A stretch of 64,000 bases of DNA from Collinsella sp. GTDB taxonomy: Bacteria; Actinomycetota; Coriobacteriia; Coriobacteriales; Coriobacteriaceae. The position numbers and the translations under genes were made by a program. The notes beneath the pieces were generated by a model. That model made no database searches, was not told where the DNA came from, and worked only from the letters and a program-made list of their open reading frames with translations. Shown here in pieces: positions 41,661 to 48,588 of the stretch; position 1 is the stretch's first letter; each line of letters starts with the position of its first letter. The DNA lies in assembly GCA_019414205.1 (NCBI GenBank), contig DXML01000012.1, positions 136,360 to 200,359 of the forward strand, given 5' to 3'.

Positions 41661-42068
41661 CTACGACCGTGCGCCCTCGAGGAAGAAGCGGCGGCTGAAA
41701 TAGTTGTACCAGGTGACGAGGAACGTGGCGATGGCCTTCATGGCTTGGTAGCCGATGCTCAAAAACGTGACGCCCACAAACATGTATAGGTCGTTGAGGC
41801 CCAGGCCAATCACCGACAGGATGGTGAAGATCGTGAACTCGCGCTTGCGGCTCATGCCCTCGCGGTGGTCGAACACATACTTCATGCTGAGCCAGTAGTT
41901 GACCACGACGGACGTGATAAACGAGACCGTGGTGCTCATCAAAAAGTCGAGGTGAAACAGCTCGACGAGCGCAATGAGCATACCCCAGTCGATGCCAAAG
42001 GAGATAAGGCCCACGACAGCGAACTTGAGGAACTGCTTGGTATGAGGTTGTGCCAGTGCCTTGCGCAC
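41661..42068 (-). CDS. GtrA-family membrane protein
   Basis: The 135-residue protein has four predicted transmembrane helices and the GtrA pattern: FLKFAVVGLISFGIDWGMLI at the start, VVNYWLSMKYVFDHRE in the middle and NYFSRRFFLEG at the end. GtrA proteins are thought to flip polyprenyl-linked sugars for glycosylation of cell-surface polymers. It starts with GTG and has no strong ribosome site. A second GtrA gene lies 218 nt upstream on the same strand, and the two share the MKYVF and RR-x-FLEG text, so they arose by duplication. No glycosyltransferase gene is adjacent. Confidence 0.88.
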   Translation of the reverse strand: MRKALAQPHTKQFLKFAVVGLISFGIDWGMLIALVELFHLDFLMSTTVSFITSVVVNYWLSMKYVFDHREGMSRKREFTIFTILSVIGLGLNDLYMFVGVTFLSIGYQAMKAIATFLVTWYNYFSRRFFLEGARS

Positions 42069-42286
42069 GTAATCACATCCAATGCGTTGATAAATCGAGC
42101 AGAGGATACTTTAGAGCTTTTGCAAGGGAAACGTAAGGTCTTTGCCAAGAACTATACGAACTCGCCAAATTTTCAAGAGCTAATCCGCAAACGTTGAAAA
42201 TTTGCCCGTAAACGAGCAAAACCCACGAACAACACAGCGCTCGACGCGCGTCATCCGTGGGCATCGTAAAGCTGTAAGGTTGCGAG

Positions 42287-42682
42287 TTACTTGGTCTCGT
42301 CGCCTTCCAGGAAGATCTTTCGGGTCACAAAGTTGTAGACCATGACAAGCGCGGTGGCGCAGATCTTGGCGATATTGGCCTCGAGTCCCAGGCCGGCGTT
42401 GAGTGTCAACACGATACCGTCGTTGAGTGCCAGGCCGATCACGGACAGCACGACAAAGATAATGAACTCGCGGCGGCGGCTTATGCCTTCCTTGTGCGCA
42501 AACACGTATTTCATGCTTGCGAGGTAGTTAAAGATGAGTGAGATGATAAAGCCGCTGGTGTTGGCGATTAGGATGTTAAGGCCCAGACCGTAGTGGAGCA
42601 GATTCATAATGCCAAAGTCGATGACCGTGGCAATGACGCCGACGACGCCAAACTTCATGATCTGCGCAAGGAGCTTTTGCAT
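42287..42682 (-). CDS. GtrA-family membrane protein, second copy
   Basis: About 131 residues from the chosen ATG at 42682 (MQKLLAQIMKFGVVGVIATV). It has four transmembrane helices with the GtrA text FNYLASMKYVFAHKEGISRR and NFVTRKIFLEGDETK. The frame continues upstream, but those residues are not membrane-like and the helix-1 motif begins here. Probably a polyprenyl-phosphate-sugar flippase component. Tandem paralogue of the gene at 41661. Confidence 0.88.
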   Translation of the reverse strand: MQKLLAQIMKFGVVGVIATVIDFGIMNLLHYGLGLNILIANTSGFIISLIFNYLASMKYVFAHKEGISRRREFIIFVVLSVIGLALNDGIVLTLNAGLGLEANIAKICATALVMVYNFVTRKIFLEGDETK

Positions 42683-42761
42683 TGTACCTGCCTTAAGCTG
42701 GCGCCGAAGCGCCGCGGGGATGACAAACTTGGCACAGTTTAGCCAATCCCCGCGGGTGGGG

Positions 42762-44678
42762 CTAGGCGCGCTCCTCGATAGCACCGTTTCTATATGCATC
42801 GAGCAGCTGGCGCAGATCCTGGATCTGGCTGCGAATCTTGGCGCCAGTATCGGTGTCGCTCACCATGCGGCGACGGTCTGCTTGGTCAAAACGGTTGGTC
42901 TCGCTTTCGATGTCCACGTTGCGCGTGAGTGCCTCGGCAACCGTCGTAAAGGCCCGGTGCGACTTGAGGCGGCAGCCGCGCGAGCTCGAGATGAGCGTAT
43001 AGCCGGCGATACCCGTCTTGGGATGGTAAGCGCGGCAGAAGCCGCCATCGATGACCAGCAGTTTGCCCTCGGCGCGGATGGGCTGCTCACCCTTGGTGGT
43101 TTTAACGGGCGTGTGGCCGTTGATGATGTGGCCGGTCGGTGAACATGCCATGGGCACGACGCCAAACTCGCGCATGATGTCATCGCAGACCGAGGGCGAC
43201 TTGGTAAGCGTAAAGTACGGGTCCATCGGCTCGACCCAGGTGCTCTTATCGGCGATATAGGCGCGCTCAAAGGTACGCACCAGGCGTCCGCTGGCGGGTG
43301 AGTTAAAGCCAATCCACAGGTACCACATCCAGTCGAGGGCGTCGCGGTCGCCCACGCGCCAGGCGCGGCGGGCGATGTGGTCGCAAAAATCGAGATAATC
43401 GCGGCCAGCGTGCCAGGTGTCCAGGCAGTTCATGCTGCTAAAGGTGCCGTCTTCGTTGAGCGGCACGCAGCCATGGAACAGCAGGTTGCCGTTGGCGACC
43501 TTGTACATCGAGCCGTGGGAATAGAGGAAATCGATATGGCGATGCAGGTGATCGGCGGTGACAAACTCGGACACGAGCTTGTCGATGATGTGCTGCTCCT
43601 GAGACGTGAGCGTATAGGGGTCCGTCGGGTCGACGGTGGGGAAGTCGTTGGTCGTGAGCGGCCACACGCTGCCGTCGGCGAGCGTGACCGTGCCGGTGTC
43701 GTGGTCGATCTTGTCGAGTAACAGGCGGTCGGTCATGTCGAACTCGGGGTGGCGCTGGATAATCTGACCCTCGAGCTTAAAGAGCAGCACGTTGATGGCC
43801 TTGATCAGCGGGGTGATGGACTCACCGGCGGTGTAGGTGGCATCGGCAAAGGCGACAAGCTCACGCAGCGAGATGCCGTAGTCGTTCTCCAGGATCTCGT
43901 AGTTGTCGTAGCGTAGGTTGTTGCGCAACACCGTGGCGATGCAGGCGGGCTCACCGGCCGCAGCGCCCATCCACAGCAGGTCGTGGTTGCCCCACTGGAT
44001 GTCGAGTGAATGGTAGGTGAGCAGGCAGTCCATAATCTTGGCCGCGCCGCCACCGCGGTCGAAGATGTCGCCCACCAGGTGCAGGTGGTCGACGGCCAGG
44101 CGCTTGATGAGCGAGGCAAGCGACTCGATAAAGTCGTCGGCGCTTGCGGTCTCCAGGATGGACTCCACGATGCGCTCGTGATAGCGCACGCGATAGTTGT
44201 TCTCGTCCGGGTGCGTGTGCAACAACTCGTCGATGATGTAGGCGTAATCGCGTGGGATGGCCTTACGCACCTTGGAGCGCGTATAGCGGCTCGAAAGCGA
44301 GCGGGCGACCATGATGAGCTGGTCAAGCATCGTCTTGTACCAGGTGGGCGAGTCCTCGCGCTGGCTGCGGACCAGCTCGATCTTCTCGCGCGGGTAGTAG
44401 ATGAGCGTGCACAGCTCGCCCTTCTCGTCAAAGGAGAGCGTTTCGCCAAAGATTTCGTCGACATGCTCGCGCACGACGCCCGAGCAGTTGTTGAGGATGT
44501 GCATAAAGGCTTCGTACTCGCCATGCACGTCGCTCATAAAATGCTCAGTGCCTTTGGGCAGGTTGAGGATGGCCGAGAGGTTGATGATCTCGGTAAACGC
44601 GGATTGCTCGGTGGGAAACTGTCTCGACAGCAGGCGCAGATACTTGAAGTCTTGCGGATTGCGATCGAATGCGACCAT
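42762..44678 (-). CDS. fbp: Fructose-1,6-bisphosphatase class III
   Basis: The 638-residue enzyme dephosphorylates fructose-1,6-bisphosphate in gluconeogenesis and belongs to the calcineurin-like type found in Gram-positive bacteria. Metal motifs are visible: HFMSDVHGEYEAFMHIL near residue 60, LVGDIFDRGGGAAKIMD, IQWGNHDLLWMGAAAG and NGHTPVKTTKGEQPIRA. VIDGGFCRAYHPKTGIAGYT is also typical. Length is normal. The ATG at 44678 (MVAFDRNPQ) has GGAAGGTG before it; the 15-residue longer frame lacks a ribosome site. An inverted repeat at 44707-44734 lies just upstream and may be a regulator site. Confidence 0.95.
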   Translation of the reverse strand: MVAFDRNPQDFKYLRLLSRQFPTEQSAFTEIINLSAILNLPKGTEHFMSDVHGEYEAFMHILNNCSGVVREHVDEIFGETLSFDEKGELCTLIYYPREKIELVRSQREDSPTWYKTMLDQLIMVARSLSSRYTRSKVRKAIPRDYAYIIDELLHTHPDENNYRVRYHERIVESILETASADDFIESLASLIKRLAVDHLHLVGDIFDRGGGAAKIMDCLLTYHSLDIQWGNHDLLWMGAAAGEPACIATVLRNNLRYDNYEILENDYGISLRELVAFADATYTAGESITPLIKAINVLLFKLEGQIIQRHPEFDMTDRLLLDKIDHDTGTVTLADGSVWPLTTNDFPTVDPTDPYTLTSQEQHIIDKLVSEFVTADHLHRHIDFLYSHGSMYKVANGNLLFHGCVPLNEDGTFSSMNCLDTWHAGRDYLDFCDHIARRAWRVGDRDALDWMWYLWIGFNSPASGRLVRTFERAYIADKSTWVEPMDPYFTLTKSPSVCDDIMREFGVVPMACSPTGHIINGHTPVKTTKGEQPIRAEGKLLVIDGGFCRAYHPKTGIAGYTLISSSRGCRLKSHRAFTTVAEALTRNVDIESETNRFDQADRRRMVSDTDTGAKIRSQIQDLRQLLDAYRNGAIEERA

Positions 44679-44706
44679 GAAACACCTTCCGATGGAGCTG
44701 GTAAAA

Positions 44707-44734
44707 CTGATAAACAGCGTCAAACGTTTATCAG
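44707..44734. promoter_or_regulatory. Operator-like inverted repeat upstream of fbp
   Basis: CTGATAAAC and GTTTATCAG are perfect inverted 9-mers separated by 10 nt, starting 29 nt before the fbp ATG. The centre holds TTGACG on the minus strand, a possible -35 box. Confidence 0.4.
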
Positions 44735-44961
44735 TATGCGCCGCTTTTGTTTCGATTTTGCGCCAGCGGCTGAATTGTCGGCTGAACGGTTTGGTAAATC
44801 GATTTAGTTGAGGTAGATATGGCGGTTGAGTGGAGACGACAGAGGGTGTTTTCTCAGATATTTATGCGTGGGGCCGGTGGAGACGATGGTGGTAAAGATG
44901 TTCGCTATTTTTGGTTCGATTTGGTAAATAGTGGACATATGTACCGTATGTAGGCTCACTG

Positions 44962-44970
44962 TGCGATAAT
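44962..44970 (+). promoter_or_regulatory. Extended -10 promoter candidate
   Basis: TGC followed by GATAAT lies 28 nt before the DegV-family start. Confidence 0.4.
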
Positions 44971-44998
44971 TTGCGCAGCAATGAGTAAGGAGCCTCAT

Positions 44999-45889
44999 AT
45001 GAGTGATTTTGTCCTGACCTGTGAATCTGCCGCCGACCGAACTCGGGAGTTCTTTGAATCGCGCAATATTCCCGTCGCGTATTTTCATTACGAGATCGAC
45101 GATGTTGTCTATACGGACGATCTGTATCAGTCGATTACGCCGGACAAGTTTTTTGCCCAGATTGCCGCGGGCGCCATGCCCAAGACGTCTCAGGTGAGCG
45201 TGGGTGAGTACGAGGGGTTTTGGGAGCCGTTTGTTGCCGAGGGTAAAGACGTGCTGCACCTGACGTTGTCATCGGGTATTTCGGGCACGTATGGATCGGC
45301 CTGCGTTGCGGCGCAGATGCTCGCGGATCGCTATCCCCAGGGCGGCAAGGTGCGCGTCATCGATTCGCTGGCGGCGTCTTCGGGCTTTGGCCTGTTGCTG
45401 GAATATGCCGCCGACGTGCGCGATAGCGGGGCGTCACTCGACGAGACGGCCGCCTGGATTGAGAAGCATAAACTCAACCTGCACCACTGGTTCTTTTCGA
45501 CCGATCTGTCGAGCTACCTGCGCGGCGGTCGCATTTCGGCCGCGAGCGCGATCATCGGCACGGCGCTTAAGATTTGCCCGCTTATGACGGTCGATTGCGA
45601 AGGTGGGCTGTCGCCACGTGAGAAGATTCGCACTAAGAAGCGCGCGATTTCCGAGATGGCTAAGACCATGATGGCACACGTGCAGGACGGTGCGGATTAT
45701 TCGGGTAAGTGCGTCATGTCGCACTCGGCGTGCCGCGAGGATGCCGAGGCAGTTGCGGCGCTGATGGAGGAACAGATTCCGCAGCTTAAAGGCAAGATTG
45801 AGATCAATAACATCGGTACTCTGATTGGCTCGCATACCGGACCTGGTACGGTGGCGCTCTTCTTTATGGGCGACAAGCGCGTGGATTAG
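44999..45889 (+). CDS. DegV-family fatty-acid-binding protein
   Basis: The 296 residues form the two-domain DegV fold. Such proteins bind a fatty acid, and some (FakB) present it to the FakA kinase for phosphorylation. Family text includes MPKTSQVSVGEYEGFWEPF, LTLSSGISGTYGSA, HHWFFSTDLSSYLRGGRIS and the late GSHTGPGTVALFF. The ATG at 44999 is 6 nt from AAGGAG; an in-frame ATG at 44981 would place the ribosome site inside the gene. A second DegV protein is encoded at 59942-60802. No FakA gene is in the window. Confidence 0.9.
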   Translation: MSDFVLTCESAADRTREFFESRNIPVAYFHYEIDDVVYTDDLYQSITPDKFFAQIAAGAMPKTSQVSVGEYEGFWEPFVAEGKDVLHLTLSSGISGTYGSACVAAQMLADRYPQGGKVRVIDSLAASSGFGLLLEYAADVRDSGASLDETAAWIEKHKLNLHHWFFSTDLSSYLRGGRISAASAIIGTALKICPLMTVDCEGGLSPREKIRTKKRAISEMAKTMMAHVQDGADYSGKCVMSHSACREDAEAVAALMEEQIPQLKGKIEINNIGTLIGSHTGPGTVALFFMGDKRVD

Positions 45890-45930
45890 TTTGCCCCATC
45901 ACATCGCTGCATGATTGCTCAAACGAAAAC

Positions 45931-45960
45931 GGCCCGCCTCACGTTTGTGGGGCGGGCCTT
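45931..45960. terminator. Bidirectional terminator
   Basis: GGCCCGCC/GGCGGGCC stem between convergent genes. The minus strand continues into GTTTTCG and the plus strand into TTGCT. Confidence 0.7.
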
Positions 45961-45970
45961 GCTGTTGGGG

Positions 45971-47062
45971 TTAGCGTTTCTTTCCGCGGAAGAAGAAGCC
46001 GTGCAGTGACGGCTTGAGGCCGCGGTTGGCGCGATGCTCCTCGACGCGCTCGTGAATCGAAGCGACGCGCTCGATGACTTCGTCGGGAATCGGCACGTCG
46101 GGATTCATGTTCTCGACCTGGCTGACCTCGGCGGCGGAGACCTGGTCGATAATGGGCACATCGTCGTGCGAGATGACAGGTGTGGCGTCTTCCTTCATCT
46201 TGCGATAACGCTGCATCATGTCGGTCTGTAGCTGCTGGGCCGAAGGCGGCGTCCAGATGATGGCGTTGGCGCCGGCGGCGATGGTCTCGCGGATGCTCTC
46301 GGGCGTCTTGCCGCCCGGCGCGATGAGCGGCAGGTTGGGATAGTGCTCGCGCAGTTCACGCAGGACCTGCGGCGTGTTTTTGCCAGCGGCGATGTTAAGA
46401 ATCTTGGCGCCGGCGCGCACCTTTGCGTGAGCATCGTCGTCGCAACGTACGACCGTGGCGATGACGGGGATGTCGGCGATGTTGGTGATGTGCTCGACCA
46501 TCTCGGCGGTGGCGGGGGAGTTGACCACACAGCCCGCCGCGCCCTGCATCTCGGAGACGGCTGCCATCTGAACGGAGCGCTTACCGGTCGTAGTTCCGCC
46601 GCCCACGCCTACAAAGACCGGGCACTCGGCGACGGTCAACAGTGCCTGCGTAATGGCCGGCTGCGGCGTGAAGGGGTAAACGGCAAAGACGGCATCGGCG
46701 TTGGAGTTGCGGATAACCGCGACATCGGTGGTGTAAATGAGCGACTTGATGCGGCGGCCGAAGAGCGTGAAGCCGCTGGCCTCCTCGATCTCGTCGGGCA
46801 TGCGAAGGGCAGCCTTGCGCAGACGTCCGTCGATGGGCAGGGGCTCCATAGGGAGCAGGCCGTTGGGCGTGACGGCTACCTGGGGCTCGGTGAACTCGTC
46901 TGCGAGCTCGACCTCGGAGAAATCGACCGAGGCGACGATGTCTTCGTGAACCTCGGCGGGCACATCGATGGGAGCTTGGTCGTTTGCCGCGGCAGGCGTG
47001 TCGAAGGAGCTGGTGCCGACGAAGGCGTCGACGCGCTCGTTTAGATCGTTGAGGGTATCCAT
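45971..47062 (-). CDS. TIM-barrel-like protein of unknown function
   Basis: The 363 residues begin with an acidic, probably disordered 75-residue region. The core (about 80-280) looks like a phosphate-binding TIM barrel: VAVIRNSNADAVFAVYPFTP, CPVFVGVGGGTTTGKRSVQM, IPVIATVVRCDDDAHAKVRA, AGAKILNIAAGKNTPQVL and IAPGGKTPESIRETIAAGAN. The last of these resembles the phosphate-gripping loop of aldolase-type barrels. A helical tail ends in a basic segment (FFFRGKKR). I do not recognise a specific enzyme. Convergent with the DegV gene, divergent from the small membrane protein gene. Confidence 0.65.
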   Translation of the reverse strand: MDTLNDLNERVDAFVGTSSFDTPAAANDQAPIDVPAEVHEDIVASVDFSEVELADEFTEPQVAVTPNGLLPMEPLPIDGRLRKAALRMPDEIEEASGFTLFGRRIKSLIYTTDVAVIRNSNADAVFAVYPFTPQPAITQALLTVAECPVFVGVGGGTTTGKRSVQMAAVSEMQGAAGCVVNSPATAEMVEHITNIADIPVIATVVRCDDDAHAKVRAGAKILNIAAGKNTPQVLRELREHYPNLPLIAPGGKTPESIRETIAAGANAIIWTPPSAQQLQTDMMQRYRKMKEDATPVISHDDVPIIDQVSAAEVSQVENMNPDVPIPDEVIERVASIHERVEEHRANRGLKPSLHGFFFRGKKR

Positions 47063-47252
47063 GGAGGCTCGATTCTATGTGATGACGGCCGGCAGGGTAC
47101 CGGCAGCGTTGTGCTTGCTAAATCGTTTGACGAGTTGATTTTTCCCCGCCGCGTCCTCCGTTAGACCGAAGGGCGGCGAACGTGAAGGAGCTGTGGTGGC
47201 GGGGATCGAGGTGCTATCTTGAAAGTCCCGTTTAAAAGAGAGGTGACGCGGT

Positions 47253-47423
47253 ATGGAATTGACAGCAATGTTGGGCTCGATTGGCCTGTGTGTGGGCGCA
47301 ATCGTTGCCGCCGCGGTCATCTACTTTGTGGTCACGGCCATTAAGGGCAAAAGGGTCGAACGCAAGGAGCGCGCGATGCTTAAACAGCATCGCGACCAGC
47401 AGGGCAAACGCGCACAGAGATAG
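47253..47423 (+). CDS. 56-residue single-pass membrane protein
   Basis: An ATG-TAG frame of 57 codons encodes MELTAMLGSIGLCVGAIVAA, a helix continuing AVIYFVVTAIKG, and a strongly basic cytoplasmic tail (KRVERKERAMLKQHRD...). AGAGAGGTG precedes the ATG by 7 nt. The positive-inside pattern is convincing, so I regard it as real. Function unknown. Confidence 0.6.
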   Translation: MELTAMLGSIGLCVGAIVAAAVIYFVVTAIKGKRVERKERAMLKQHRDQQGKRAQR

Positions 47424-47447
47424 CTTGTTGAGTTTTGGATCCGTGCG

Positions 47448-48551
47448 CTAGCTGCGTTTTCGGATCAGGGCAATGTAGAAGCCCTCAAAGTCGCGGCTAG
47501 GCGGAATGGTCAGCGTGCCGGGCATACCGTTGGCGACGGACGAGACGTGGCTGGCGGCGATGGCCTCGGTGAGGGCGTTGCACTCGATGCGTGGCTCTTC
47601 GCCAACTTCCTGAGCACGGCGCGTTTCACTTTCGCTCGGCGTGCCGTCGAGGGGGATAAGCTCGCAATCCATGTGCTTGTCGAGGGCCTCTTGCAGGGCG
47701 TCCTCGTTTTCCTGCGGCAAGATCGAACAAGTCGAATAGACGAGCGTGCCGCCCGGTTTAAGGGCTCCCATGGCGCGGTCCAGAAGTGCTCGCTGCGAGC
47801 GGGCACACTTGCTCAGCAGCTGCTCGGTCAGGCCGCGCAGGCTTTTCTCGTTGCCGCTGATGACGGTGCCCGTGCCGGTGCAGGGGGCGTCGAGCAGGAT
47901 GCGGTCAAAGCGGAAGAACTCGTCGAGCTCGCGTGCGTCGATGCGCATGACGGGCACGTTTTTTGCGCCTTGGCGGTGGAGGTTGGCTTCGAGCTTCTCG
48001 GCGCGGGGAATGCTCATCTCGCAGGCGGTAAGGTGCGCCTGCCCCTGCGTGAGGGCGGCGATCTGCGTCGTCTTGCCACCGGGGGCTGCGCACATGTCCA
48101 GGATGTCCTCGCCTGCCTGTGCGCCCAGGACCAGCGGCGGCATCATGGACGACAGACTTTGCAAGTAGATCTTGCCGTCGCGGTAGATGTCGAGGTCCCA
48201 CAGGTCGGAAACCTGGGCCTCGGGCAGGATGAAAGCGTCCGGGTACCAGGCGACGGTTTGGTGGGCGATGCCGGCTGCGTCGAGCGCGGCGGCGATGTCC
48301 TCGGCGGTCGCCTTGAGCGTGTTGGCGCGCAGCGTGACCGGGCGTGTGACCGCGGCGCCGAAGCCCTTGATCATGAGCTCGGCATCGGCGGGCGCATAGG
48401 CGCCGGCGACCGTGTCGACCATAAAGCGCGGCAGATCGGCGGCGGAGTGTTGGGCGGCAAGCTGGTCGGAAAGCTCGGTGGCGGCAAACTGCCTGAGCTT
48501 GAGCTCGGCCTTGACCTGCTTTTTCTGCTTACGACGACGCGGCTTGGACAT
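47448..48551 (-). CDS. RsmB/RsmF-type m5C RNA methyltransferase
   Basis: The 367-residue NOL1/NOP2/Sun-family enzyme transfers a methyl group from SAM to a cytosine in rRNA or tRNA. SAM loop: ILDMCAAPGGKTTQIAAL. Catalytic text: RILLDAPCTGTGT with the release Cys, and VYSTCSILPQENEDAL with the nucleophile Cys. The basic N-terminus (MSKPRRRKQKKQVK) suits RNA binding. The C-terminal PUA-like region of RsmF is not obvious. The exact target cannot be told from sequence. Confidence 0.92.
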   Translation of the reverse strand: MSKPRRRKQKKQVKAELKLRQFAATELSDQLAAQHSAADLPRFMVDTVAGAYAPADAELMIKGFGAAVTRPVTLRANTLKATAEDIAAALDAAGIAHQTVAWYPDAFILPEAQVSDLWDLDIYRDGKIYLQSLSSMMPPLVLGAQAGEDILDMCAAPGGKTTQIAALTQGQAHLTACEMSIPRAEKLEANLHRQGAKNVPVMRIDARELDEFFRFDRILLDAPCTGTGTVISGNEKSLRGLTEQLLSKCARSQRALLDRAMGALKPGGTLVYSTCSILPQENEDALQEALDKHMDCELIPLDGTPSESETRRAQEVGEEPRIECNALTEAIAASHVSSVANGMPGTLTIPPSRDFEGFYIALIRKRS

Positions 48552-48588
48552 CCGTCTTTCCTTCCCATTCCATTACATGTCGAGTGTT

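Larger units (their letters stand above)
44679..44998. other. 320-nt divergent intergenic region
   Basis: No gene is supported here. It holds a 9-bp inverted repeat upstream of fbp, two copies of TTTGGTAAAT (about 44791 and 44925), and the -10 candidate of the degV-type gene at 44962-44970. A 44-codon ORF (44818-44952) is judged non-coding. Confidence 0.45.

Noticed and set aside
44818..44952. 44-codon plus-strand ORF between fbp and degV
   Set aside because: Has a weak GAGGTAG site, but the product is compositionally odd and overlaps the probable degV promoter region; no reason to call it a gene.
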